Assembly (NCBI GenBank): GCA_963808965.1
Contig: CAWEHU010000010.1
Span: 74,566 to 138,565, forward strand
DNA from: CAWEHU01 sp963808965
GTDB lineage: Bacteria > Pseudomonadota > Alphaproteobacteria > Acetobacterales > Acetobacteraceae
Length of the DNA stretch: 64,000 nt
Direction: 5' to 3'
A program made the translations under genes and the position numbers. Shown piece after piece: positions 1 to 7,570 of the stretch. Every line of letters begins with the position of its first letter. Within the stretch, counting starts at the first letter, position 1. The notes under the pieces are model-generated. The model was not told the origin of the DNA. It did no database searches and saw only the letters and a list, made by a program, of their open reading frames with translations.

Positions 1-279
1 ACCCGATCCGAGCCCATCGAGGTGCCCCCAGGCCCAAACGCGGGCGAAATTCCCTTCGTCGAGCCGGGTGCGCAGTCGCGCAAGAAAGGGGGCAGCGGCG
101 CTCCCGGCAAGCTCTGGCTCCAGGAAGCAGCTCTCGATGGAGACTCCGGTAACGCCGAGATGTCCGGCAAAGTCCAGAAAATCCCAGATCGAGCGACGGG
201 AACCTGGATCCTCTTGCAATCCCGGGTACCAATCCCCGAAATAGCGATGAAAACTGTACGAATTGAGGGCCACTTGCAT
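1..279 (-). CDS. Sugar-phosphate isomerase/epimerase-like TIM barrel, N-terminal part (runs off the window)
   Basis: The reverse strand reads openly for 93 codons from an ATG at 279 to the window edge without a stop. The product starts MQVALNSYSFHRYF, then has a DFAGHLGVTGVSIES stretch. This is the usual first beta strand and 'which path leads to a family member' pattern of xylose-isomerase-like TIM barrels. The ATG overlaps the TGA of the upstream aroQ-like gene by one base (TGATG), so the two are translationally coupled in the ABC transporter operon. The substrate cannot be told; such proteins isomerise or epimerise sugars, inosose or hydroxypyruvate-like compounds. Only the first third is present. 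Confidence 0.7.
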   Translation of the reverse strand, partial: MQVALNSYSFHRYFGDWYPGLQEDPGSRRSIWDFLDFAGHLGVTGVSIESCFLEPELAGSAAAPFLARLRTRLDEGNFARVWAWGHLDGLGSG

Positions 280-752
280 CAGGCGACCATCGCGACGCGG
301 CGGTGCATCGCTTCGAGCGCGAGTTCGTAGCCGTCCGCGCCGAGACCCGCGATGACGGCCGTCGCCGTAAGGGAGATCAACGAACGGTGATAGATCTCCT
401 CGCGCCGATGAATGTTCGACAGATGCACCTCGATCTTCGGCCCGCCGAACATCTTCAAGGCGTCGAGTAGGGGAATCGACGAGAAGCTGAAACCTGCGGG
501 GTTAATGATGATCCCTTGCGCCTCTTTTCGTGCCTGGTGCACGCTCTCGACCAGCGCACCTTCATAGTTCGACTGCCGGAAGTCGATCGTCAGTCCGAGC
601 GCGGCTGCCCGCGCCTGGCAGCGCGCTTCGATGTCGGCAAGTGTGTCATGACCGTAAATCTCGGGCTCCCGCTCGCCCAGCAGGTTGAGGTTGGGGCCAT
701 TCAACACGTAGATGAGTTCGCGACATAGACCGGACTCCTCTGTTGGTCGCAT
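279..752 (-). CDS. AroQ-like (type II 3-dehydroquinate dehydratase family) protein with altered active site
   Basis: The 157-residue protein matches the type II dehydroquinase fold along its length: VLNGPNLNLLG at residues 16-26, Arg28 and Tyr33 in GEREPEIYG, RQSNYEG near 59-65, and EVHLSNIHRREE. The segment that normally reads NPGAYTHTS reads NPAGFSFSS here, so the catalytic His is replaced by Phe90. The gene sits in an ABC transporter operon, not with shikimate genes. The ATG at 752 overlaps the TGA of the ATPase gene (TGATG); a TTG one codon upstream is the only other nearby start. Family membership is clear. Dehydroquinate dehydratase activity is doubtful, and a catabolic or new role is possible. 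Confidence 0.8.
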   Translation of the reverse strand: MRPTEESGLCRELIYVLNGPNLNLLGEREPEIYGHDTLADIEARCQARAAALGLTIDFRQSNYEGALVESVHQARKEAQGIIINPAGFSFSSIPLLDALKMFGGPKIEVHLSNIHRREEIYHRSLISLTATAVIAGLGADGYELALEAMHRRVAMVA

Positions 753-1522
753 CAATGCTGGTGACGGAGAATTTGGCTGAGAAAGGCGCGGGTCCTTTGA
801 TGGCGGGGGGCCTTGAAGAACTCCGACGTGGGAGCCTCCTCGACGATCTCGCCGCTTGCCATGAACACGACCCGATTCGCGACCGCCTGCGCAAACCCCA
901 TCTCGTGCGTGACGCAGATCATCGTCATGCCGTCATTGGCGAGTCCGATCATCGTGTCGAGAACTTCCTTCACCATCTCGGGGTCGAGAGCGGAGGTCGG
1001 CTCGTCAAACAGCATGATCTTCGGGTCCATGCAGAGCGCGCGGGCGATGGCGACCCGCTGCTGCTGACCGCCCGAAAGCTGGCCGGGATATTTCGCGGCC
1101 TGGTCGAGGATCTGGACGCGTTCCAGGAGCCGCAGCGCGGTCGCGTTCGCCTCGGCGCGGGAAACCTTGCGGACCTTCATCGGCGCGAGCATGCAGTTTT
1201 GCAGCACCGTCATGTGCGGGAACAGATTGAATTGCTGGAATACCATCCCGACGTCGCGGCGCACCATGTCGATGCTGCGGGAACTGTTCGTGAGGTCGAC
1301 CCCGTCCACGACGATGCTGCCTTTCTGCACCACCTCGAGGTGGTTGATGCAGCGCACGAGGGTCGACTTCCCTGATCCTGAGGGGCCGCACAACACGATA
1401 CGCTCGCCTGGTGCGACCTCGAAGTCGATGTTCTTCAGGGCGTGGAACTCGCCGTAGTATTTATTCACCCCGGACATGCGGATAGCGGGGGTGACCGAAG
1501 CGGCCTGTGCTTCAGCGTTCAT
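752..1522 (-). CDS. ABC transporter ATP-binding protein, polar amino acid (GlnQ/HisP) type
   Basis: This cytoplasmic ATPase powers the importer formed by the three upstream genes. It has Walker A GPSGSGKST, signature LSGGQQQR, Walker B IMLFDEPTSALDPE and the switch histidine in VTHEMGFA. The 256-residue length is normal for PAAT-family ATPases. I start it at ATG 1522 (MNAEAQAAS) rather than at an upstream in-frame codon, because this ATG overlaps the TGA of the solute-binding protein gene in an ATGA junction. The substrate is unknown; the setting in a ureide island makes allantoin, allantoate or a related nitrogen compound an inference only. Confidence 0.95.
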   Translation of the reverse strand: MNAEAQAASVTPAIRMSGVNKYYGEFHALKNIDFEVAPGERIVLCGPSGSGKSTLVRCINHLEVVQKGSIVVDGVDLTNSSRSIDMVRRDVGMVFQQFNLFPHMTVLQNCMLAPMKVRKVSRAEANATALRLLERVQILDQAAKYPGQLSGGQQQRVAIARALCMDPKIMLFDEPTSALDPEMVKEVLDTMIGLANDGMTMICVTHEMGFAQAVANRVVFMASGEIVEEAPTSEFFKAPRHQRTRAFLSQILRHQH

Positions 1523-2358
1523 GACACCGTGAAAGGAACGCCGGGCAGCGAAGCCGGAAGCTCGGGCAGATCCTGGTGGATCCACTTGCGGCTGATCTCG
1601 TTCAGCTGGCCATTAGCCCTGATCTCATCAATGAATGCGTTCAACCACTCGTTCAGCTCCTTCTGCCCCGGCCGCATGGCGATCCCCATGTATTGCCTGT
1701 TGAGCACGAATTTCTGCTCGAAATCGTGGTTCGGATTCACTTTCTCGATATTGAGCATGTAGGTCGTGTTTCCTCCAATCGCGTCTACCTGTCCGGCGAG
1801 CAGCGCCTGGATCGCCGAGGCGTCGTCGTCGAACCGGCGGAGATCGGTGGATTTCGGCGCTTGCGCGGTGAGCGCCGTGTCTTGCGCGGCCCCGCGCGTT
1901 ACGCCGACAGTCAATCCGGCCAGATCCTGGACGCCTTTGATGTTGGCGCTCTTCTTCCCGAGCACGATGATGCTGAGGGCCGCGTAAGGCTTCGAGAACT
2001 GCACCACTTTCGCCCGTTCCGGATACATTCCCATGACGGCGATCACGAGATCGACCTTTCCGGTCATGAGCTGGGCGATTCGAGCCGCGACCGTCATCGT
2101 CACGAACTCGGGTTTGACCCCCATTTTCTGAGCAAGCAGGTTGCCGAAATCGACGTCGTACCCGGCCGGCTTGCCTTCGGAATCAAGAAAACCCCATGGC
2201 GGTTGGTCGCCCAGCACCCCGAGCCGGACGACACCGCGTTTCTGAATATCCGCGACCGTTTCGGCGAGCGCAGGCGAGGCGGCGAAGCCAAGGCCGGTGG
2301 CAGCGCCAAGCGCCGCCGCTCCCCGGATAAGCGTCCTGCGCCGGATTGTGGCTGTCAT
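1519..2358 (-). CDS. Periplasmic solute-binding protein, family 3, with Tat-type signal
   Basis: This SBP_bac_3 family protein (about 279 aa) binds ligand for the ABC importer. The N-terminus MTATIRRRTLIRGAAALG followed by a hydrophobic run and SPALA has twin arginines and looks Tat-dependent. The mature part starts with the typical RGVVRLGVLGDQPPWGFLD strand, followed by GYDVDFGNLLAQKMG and a KVDLVIAVMGMYPERAKVVQFSKPY segment. The start at 2358 is set by an upstream GGAGGGA; a longer frame lacks a Shine-Dalgarno. It overlaps the ATPase gene by four bases. Family and role are certain, the ligand is not. Confidence 0.93.
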   Translation of the reverse strand: MTATIRRRTLIRGAAALGAATGLGFAASPALAETVADIQKRGVVRLGVLGDQPPWGFLDSEGKPAGYDVDFGNLLAQKMGVKPEFVTMTVAARIAQLMTGKVDLVIAVMGMYPERAKVVQFSKPYAALSIIVLGKKSANIKGVQDLAGLTVGVTRGAAQDTALTAQAPKSTDLRRFDDDASAIQALLAGQVDAIGGNTTYMLNIEKVNPNHDFEQKFVLNRQYMGIAMRPGQKELNEWLNAFIDEIRANGQLNEISRKWIHQDLPELPASLPGVPFTVS

Positions 2359-2404
2359 CCTGGATGTCCCTCCGTTGCACGTTGCGCCGGTTTTTCCTGC
2401 GTCT

Positions 2405-3055
2405 TTATAACCCGGCGGCAAGCCTTCTTTCCATCATCTTGCCCCAAAGCGAGATGGGCCAACAGATAAGGAAATAGAGTGCGGCGACGATGCTGTAGAC
2501 CAGCAGCGGCCTGTAAGTGATATTCGCAAGCATCTGCCCGGTGCGGGAGAGCTCGGTGAAACCGACGATCGCCGCAAGGGAGGTGCCCTTCACGAGCTGG
2601 ACGAGGAATCCGATCGTGGCCGGCACGGAGATCTTGAAGGCCTGCGGGATGATGACGTGGATCATGCGCGACCAGTAGTGCAGGCCGAGAGCCGCCGCCG
2701 CTTCGGCCTGCCCTTTCGGTATCGCCTGGATGGAGCCGCGCCAAATCTCGCCCAGAAAAGCGCTGGCGTTCAGGGTCAGGCCGATCGCAACCGCGACCCA
2801 GGCGCTGGGCGAGAGATCGAGCAGCGCCAAGCCGTAATAGGCGAGGAATAGCTGCATCAGCAGCGGCGTTCCGCGGAATGCCTCGATAAAGCCGGTTGCC
2901 GCCGTCCTGAGTACAGGATTCTCTGCGGTCCGACAGAGCGCAATCAGAAAGCCTCCGACTCCGCCGCCGATGAAACCCATCGCGGACAAGAACAGCGTCC
3001 ATTTTATGCCTTCGAGAAGCAGGGACGCCTGTGCTGGACCGAGGCCTGTGATCAT
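2405..3055 (-). CDS. ABC transporter permease, polar amino acid type
   Basis: A 216-residue inner-membrane permease of the HisM/GlnP family with about five hydrophobic segments. The conserved FRGTPLLMQLFLAYYG motif and the EAA-type loop (WRGSIQAIPKGQAEAAAALGL) that docks on the ATPase are clear. It lies 12 bp after the partner permease and 46 bp before the binding-protein gene, forming one operon. Two different permeases imply a heterodimeric channel. No defect is seen. Confidence 0.93.
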   Translation of the reverse strand: MITGLGPAQASLLLEGIKWTLFLSAMGFIGGGVGGFLIALCRTAENPVLRTAATGFIEAFRGTPLLMQLFLAYYGLALLDLSPSAWVAVAIGLTLNASAFLGEIWRGSIQAIPKGQAEAAAALGLHYWSRMIHVIIPQAFKISVPATIGFLVQLVKGTSLAAIVGFTELSRTGQMLANITYRPLLVYSIVAALYFLICWPISLWGKMMERRLAAGL

Positions 3056-3067
3056 GATCCTCCCTCC

Positions 3068-3736
3068 TCAGCGAGTTGGGTAGGCAATGCGGAAACGGTA
3101 TAGCGCGTTGAAAGCGAGCGACAGGAGGATGGCCATGAGGCCGTAAAGCACCGTCACCGCCAGATAGACCTCAAAGCTTCGGAACGTGATGCCCTCGAGC
3201 ACTGCCGCTACGTGGGTCAATTCCCGTGCGCTGATGGACGAGACGATGCTCGACGTCAGCATGAGGAAAATAAATTGGCTGGCCAGGGCCGGATAGATGC
3301 TCCGTAAGGCGGGCCTTAGTATGACGTACCGGAAAATCTGCACTGGCCTGAGGCCGAGCGCGTAGCCCGCCTCGATCTGGCCTTTGGCGACTGCTTCGAC
3401 ACCGCTGCGAATGATCTCGATCGCATAGGCAGCCCCATTGATCGCCAAGGCGATCACCGCGGCGACATTCGGGTCGAAGCGGATCCCGGCTGCGGGAAGA
3501 CCGAAGTAAATGAAGAAAATCTGGATCAGAAAGGGCGTGTTACGGACAACTTCGACGAAAACCTGAATGGGAAAGCCAAATAGTCGCGGGCGGGACCGCA
3601 GGGCCAGAACCGCAAGCACCGCGATGATAAGGGCGATCGCCATCCCTGCGATCGAAAGCTCCATCGTCAGCAGGCAGCCGTATAACAGCTCTGGAAGATT
3701 GTCGAAGATGACGCTGAAATCGAAAGTGTAGCCCAT
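3068..3736 (-). CDS. ABC transporter permease, polar amino acid type
   Basis: The second inner-membrane permease (222 aa) of the importer and the first gene of the transporter operon. It carries VEVVRNTPFLIQIFFIYFGLP and the EAA loop RSGVEAVAKGQIEAGYALGL. An ATG at 3736 follows a GTG at 3739; an AAGG lies just upstream and either could start it. The gene follows a strong hairpin (3799-3830) that separates it from the exported OHCU decarboxylase gene, so the transporter probably has its own promoter or depends on read-through. Confidence 0.92.
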   Translation of the reverse strand: MGYTFDFSVIFDNLPELLYGCLLTMELSIAGMAIALIIAVLAVLALRSRPRLFGFPIQVFVEVVRNTPFLIQIFFIYFGLPAAGIRFDPNVAAVIALAINGAAYAIEIIRSGVEAVAKGQIEAGYALGLRPVQIFRYVILRPALRSIYPALASQFIFLMLTSSIVSSISARELTHVAAVLEGITFRSFEVYLAVTVLYGLMAILLSLAFNALYRFRIAYPTR

Positions 3737-3798
3737 CACTTCACCTTCGTATCGCCGGGTGTGGAGAGCTGGGCGTGTCGGCAGACCGCCACGCCGGC

Positions 3799-3830
3799 GC
3801 CGGATCGGGTCACTAGACTCCCGATCCGGC
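3799..3830 (-). terminator. Perfect 11-bp inverted repeat, likely terminator
   Basis: GCCGGATCGGG at 3799-3809 pairs exactly with CCCGATCCGGC at 3820-3830 across a 10-nt loop. It lies 20 bp past the stop of the exported OHCU decarboxylase gene and before the ABC operon. No T-run follows, so intrinsic termination is not proven; it could also protect or process a longer transcript. Confidence 0.6.
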
Positions 3831-3850
3831 GGTAGCTCGTCCGTTCGGAC

Positions 3851-4441
3851 TCACGTGGTTTCCAGCAGCTTGTCGAGCCTCAGCCGCGTGATGTTGTACA
3901 CTTGCTGCAGGTCGTTTCCGAACTCGGTCACCGTATCATTGCTCAGGCGCTGCTTGAAAAGGGCGAAGATGCCTTCCTTCGTGTGATTGCGAACCGCGAT
4001 CATGAACGGAAAGCCGAACTTCTTCTTATACTCGGCATTGTAGCTGCTCAGGCGATCCATCTCGCCCTTGTTCAGCGCGTTGAGGCCGGCGCTTGCCTGC
4101 TCGGCGACGGATGACGCCGTCATGGCACCCGCCTGCGCCTCTTTTCCGGCAAGGTCGGGATGAGCCCGCAACAGCGAGAGTTGCTGGTCGATATTTGCGT
4201 ACTTCACGACGGTCACCATCTTCGTGTGCAAATCGTCGACACTCGAGAACGGCCGCGCGTCCCAGGCCTTCTCCGCCACCCATGGCGACTTCTCGAAGAT
4301 ACCCCCGAATTTCTCGACAAACGCGGCGCGGCTCATCCCATTGATCGCGTTCCAGTCCGGCTCGGCAGCCAGCGCGGGTGTCGAGACGATCGCGCCTAGA
4401 ATGAGTGCCGTCGCCAGCAGGGTCCTGCGTTTCGTGCTCAT
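3851..4441 (-). CDS. OHCU decarboxylase (UraD family) with N-terminal signal peptide
   Basis: The enzyme family decarboxylates 2-oxo-4-hydroxy-4-carboxy-5-ureidoimidazoline to S-allantoin, the last step of urate breakdown to allantoin. The body shows MSRAAFVEKFGGIFEKSPWVAEKAW, the catalytic LLRAHPDLAGK, and KKFGFPFMIAVRN. Unlike normal cytosolic UraD it starts MSTKRRTLLATALILGAI followed by STPALAAEP, a clear Sec-type signal with an Ala-X-Ala site, so it should act in the periplasm. The start at 4441 is chosen because the signal begins there; upstream in-frame sequence is not protein-like. It follows the exported HIU hydrolase gene by 40 bp. A second copy without a signal lies at 20.6 kb. Confidence 0.9.
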   Translation of the reverse strand: MSTKRRTLLATALILGAIVSTPALAAEPDWNAINGMSRAAFVEKFGGIFEKSPWVAEKAWDARPFSSVDDLHTKMVTVVKYANIDQQLSLLRAHPDLAGKEAQAGAMTASSVAEQASAGLNALNKGEMDRLSSYNAEYKKKFGFPFMIAVRNHTKEGIFALFKQRLSNDTVTEFGNDLQQVYNITRLRLDKLLETT

Positions 4442-4481
4442 GGCAGCGTTTCTTTCGGTTGTTGTGTAGGACAATTCCGGC

Positions 4482-4934
4482 TCAGCTGCCGCGGTAAGTC
4501 GTATAGCTCCACGGCGAAGCAAGCAGCGGCACATGGTAATGCTGGGTCGCATCGGAAATCCCGAATTGCAGCGGCACTTTGTCCAGGAAGGGTGGATTTG
4601 GGAGCGTCACGCCAAGTTTGGAGAAGTACTCGGCCACGTAGAAGACCAGCTGATAACGTCCGGTACGCATGTTCTCGCCCGTCAGCAGCGGCTGGTCGTT
4701 GCGGCCATCCGCGTTGGTGTGGACCGTCTTGATTGTCCGGTAGTTGTCGCCTTCGAGGACCGCGAAGTCGATTTGTACTCCCGCGGCCGGTTTGCCGTTC
4801 ACGGTGTCGAGCATGTGCGTGGTCAGACCGGCGGACGAGGCGGGTTGCGCCATCGCGCTCGGCACCGCGGCCAATGCGGCAACGGCCGGCGCCGCAGCCA
4901 ACAGGGATCGACGATCGGTGCGGTATGTGCTCAT
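4482..4934 (-). CDS. 5-hydroxyisourate hydrolase (transthyretin-like) with Tat-type signal peptide
   Basis: This family hydrolyses 5-hydroxyisourate, the product of urate oxidation, to OHCU. The catalytic set is intact: His in LTTHMLDT, Arg in TNADGR, His in QHYHVPLL, and the signature C-terminus TYRGS. The N-terminus MSTYRTDRRSLLAAAPAVAA ending in SAMAQP is a twin-arginine-like signal, so the protein is probably exported. The start at 4934 is favoured over ATG 4940 by AGAGGAG at proper spacing. A signal-less paralogue lies at 22834. With the next gene it forms an exported urate-to-allantoin pair. Confidence 0.92.
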   Translation of the reverse strand: MSTYRTDRRSLLAAAPAVAALAAVPSAMAQPASSAGLTTHMLDTVNGKPAAGVQIDFAVLEGDNYRTIKTVHTNADGRNDQPLLTGENMRTGRYQLVFYVAEYFSKLGVTLPNPPFLDKVPLQFGISDATQHYHVPLLASPWSYTTYRGS

Positions 4935-5066
4935 GAACATCTCCTCTGGATCGGCACATTTGTCTCGCAAGCTGGCGGCTGGCCGAAGCCGTCCAGCCTT
5001 CAGTCGGGGATTAGGCAGAATGGTCTCGTGGCAGCGGCCCGCGGATATGTCGCGGGACCTGCCGCG

Positions 5067-6536
5067 TCACAGGGCAGCCGCAGCGATCGGCCGCGGCGTC
5101 GAGAACAAGCGATAGAGGACGGCACCGGCCACGGCGCCGATCAGCCAGCCCCAATCACCGACGTTCACCATCAAATCAAACGCCCCAAAAAGCGACAACC
5201 CGATGGACAGTGCACCCGAGAGGGCCAGAGCCCAAAGCGCGCGGTGATTCCACCCCCCGTCGTAGTGTAGGGATCCCGCGGGCGACAGAGTGTAGAGGTC
5301 TTCCAACCGGACTTGCTGCCGCTTTACCAGATAGTAATCGGCAACCATGATCCCGTACATCGGGCCGAGCACGGAGCCGAAGACTCCCACGAAGACTGTA
5401 ATCGCCGCCGGGCTGGACACGAAGATCCAGGGGCAAACGACCACGGAAAGGATGGAGGTGATCAGGCCTCCCGTCCTGAAACTGATCTTCTCCGGGTAGA
5501 GGTTCGCGATATCGTAGGCGGGCGAGACGAAGTTCGCGACGATGTTGATCCCCATCGTCGCGACGATGAAGGTGACGGAGCCAAGAAAAACGACAAAGGG
5601 ATTGTGGATTCGTTCGACGATCGCCACCGGATCCATGATCGCCTCCCCGAACACATTCACCGTGCCTGCGGTCACGATGACAGTCACGATCGCGAAGACG
5701 AAGAAGTTCAGAGGCAGGCCGAGGAAGTTGCCCGTCTTCATGGCTTGCTCGGTTTTGGCGAAGCGGGCGAAATCGCCGAAGTTCAGCAGCAGAGCAGCGA
5801 AATAGGCAACGATCAGGATCGCCGCGTTCGCCATCGCACCCAACGACTCGACCCCGCTATATTGCTTTCCGCCGAGTTGCAGCGAGAGGCTCGAAAGCCC
5901 GGCCTGCCACAAGATCCAGCCCGCCAGCAGGAACATGACGACGTAGACCGCGGGACCGCAGAAATCGATGAACTTGCGGATCGTCTCCATGCCGCTCTGG
6001 AATATGGCGAGCTGGAAAAACCACATGAACAGGAAGCTGAACCACCCAAGGGTGGACAGTCCGGCGAACCCGGTGTGCGTCAGCGCCTCGGCGCTGGGAA
6101 TGAAGGTGAGCACAAGGACCTGCACCGCCTTCGAGGCGAAGTAGGTCTGCACCCCATACCAGACAATGCCGACCACGCCGCGGACGACCGCGGCCAGGTT
6201 GGCGCCCATGACCCCGAAGGACACGCGCGCCACGACCGGAAAAGGGATACCGTAGCGCTGCGACGGTCGGCCAATCAGGTTCATCAGGAAGTAGACGATC
6301 AGAATGCCCGCGACCATTGAGATCAGCACCTGCCAGCCGGTCAGGCCGAGAAAGAACAGGCTAGCCGCGAAGGTGTAGCCGCCTACCGAGTGGACGTCGG
6401 ACATCCACATCGCGAAGACGCTGAACACGCCCCACGTACGCCCTTCCGGTGCGGTCGGAGCCAAATCGTGATTGTATAACCTTGGATGGGCGCCCGGGAC
6501 CGGCAGGGTCACCATGCCGCTCGAATGCGATGCCAT
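5067..6536 (-). CDS. NCS1-family permease (allantoin/hydantoin/purine type)
   Basis: An inner-membrane carrier of the nucleobase:cation symporter-1 family (489 aa, about 12 helices). RLYNHDLAPT near the start, followed by WMSDVHSVGGYTFAASLF, is typical of NCS1 helix 1, and NFVSPAYDIANLYP is also characteristic. The start at 6536 (MASHSSG) follows GTGGAGGAAGCG; a GTG four codons earlier overlaps that ribosome site and is less likely. It lies 77 bp after puuE and before the exported HIU hydrolase, which suggests allantoin or a related ureide as substrate. The specificity is inferred from context. Confidence 0.88.
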   Translation of the reverse strand: MASHSSGMVTLPVPGAHPRLYNHDLAPTAPEGRTWGVFSVFAMWMSDVHSVGGYTFAASLFFLGLTGWQVLISMVAGILIVYFLMNLIGRPSQRYGIPFPVVARVSFGVMGANLAAVVRGVVGIVWYGVQTYFASKAVQVLVLTFIPSAEALTHTGFAGLSTLGWFSFLFMWFFQLAIFQSGMETIRKFIDFCGPAVYVVMFLLAGWILWQAGLSSLSLQLGGKQYSGVESLGAMANAAILIVAYFAALLLNFGDFARFAKTEQAMKTGNFLGLPLNFFVFAIVTVIVTAGTVNVFGEAIMDPVAIVERIHNPFVVFLGSVTFIVATMGINIVANFVSPAYDIANLYPEKISFRTGGLITSILSVVVCPWIFVSSPAAITVFVGVFGSVLGPMYGIMVADYYLVKRQQVRLEDLYTLSPAGSLHYDGGWNHRALWALALSGALSIGLSLFGAFDLMVNVGDWGWLIGAVAGAVLYRLFSTPRPIAAAAL

Positions 6537-6612
6537 CGCTTCCTCCACTGGTTTCTTTGCCGGGCCTTATGCTCGCGGTCCGCGCCTTATCTAATCCGTC
6601 CGCGTGTCGAAC

Positions 6613-7536
6613 TCAATTATGTTTCTCGCCCTGGAACGGATGCCGCTCGCGCCAGTGGCGGGCTATGTCGATCCGCCTGCAAAACCAGACCGCCTCGTGA
6701 CTTTTCGCGTACTCGATGAACCGCGCCAGCGATGCGATCCGGCCTGGGCGGCCGACGATCCGGCAGTGTAGTCCGACCGACATCATGCGTGGGGTCTCGG
6801 CGCCTTCGGCATACAGCGCATCGAAACTATCTTTGAGGTACGTGTAGAACTGGTCGCCGGAGTTAAATCCCTGCACCGCGGTGAAACGCATGTCGTTGGC
6901 GTCGAGCGTATAAGGCACGATGAGTTGCGGCTTGTCTTCGACCAGGGTCCAGTAGGGCAGGTCGTCGTTGTAGTCGTCGGCGTCGTAGAGAAAGCCGCCG
7001 TACTCGGCCACCAGCCGGCGCGTGTTCGGGCTTGTGCGCCCGGTATACCATCCGAGCGGGCGGCTTCCGGAGATTTGCGTGAGGATTTCGACGGCTTTGC
7101 GGATGTGCTCGCGCTCCGTCTCCTCCTGCACGTACTGGTAGTTGATCCACCTGTATCCGTGGCTCGCGATTTCGTGCCCCGCATCCACCATCGCCTTGAT
7201 CGCTTGAGGGTGCCGCTCGGCGGCCATCGCCACGGCGTAGATCGTCAGGGGGATCTGGTTCTTCTCGAACAGCCGAAGGATGCGCCATACGCCGACGCGC
7301 GAGCCGTACTGGTACAGTTGCTCGATGCTGATGTGGCGAACGCCGAGGAGCGGTTGCGCCGAGACGATCTCAGACAGGAACGCCTCGGAAGCCTGGTCGC
7401 CGTGCAGGATGCAGTTCTCGCCGCCTTCCTCGTAATTGAGCACGAACTGCACGGCGATCCGCGCGCCGCCCGGCCAGTCCGCCTTGGGCGGGTTGGGGCC
7501 GTAGCCGACGAGATCGCGGGGATACTGGGCCGCCAT
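6613..7536 (-). CDS. puuE: Allantoinase, metal-independent PuuE type
   Basis: PuuE opens the hydantoin ring of allantoin to give allantoate. The protein (307 aa, the usual length) has the polysaccharide-deacetylase-like fold: RDLVGYGPNPPKADWPGGARIAVQFVLNYEEGGENC, IYAVAMAAERHP, AGHEIASHGYRWI, and SVGLHCRIVGRPGR. These match PuuE rather than the amidohydrolase-type AllB. It follows the M20 gene by 35 bp and precedes the NCS1 permease in the same transcript direction. The assignment is strong. Confidence 0.93.
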   Translation of the reverse strand: MAAQYPRDLVGYGPNPPKADWPGGARIAVQFVLNYEEGGENCILHGDQASEAFLSEIVSAQPLLGVRHISIEQLYQYGSRVGVWRILRLFEKNQIPLTIYAVAMAAERHPQAIKAMVDAGHEIASHGYRWINYQYVQEETEREHIRKAVEILTQISGSRPLGWYTGRTSPNTRRLVAEYGGFLYDADDYNDDLPYWTLVEDKPQLIVPYTLDANDMRFTAVQGFNSGDQFYTYLKDSFDALYAEGAETPRMMSVGLHCRIVGRPGRIASLARFIEYAKSHEAVWFCRRIDIARHWRERHPFQGEKHN

Positions 7537-7570
7537 GGATGGTCCTCCCTTCTTCTGGGACGATCGCGAG

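Noticed and set aside
22..330. Plus-strand frame at the window start
   Set aside because: The minus strand codes a TIM-barrel N-terminus over the same bases, coupled to the aroQ-like gene.
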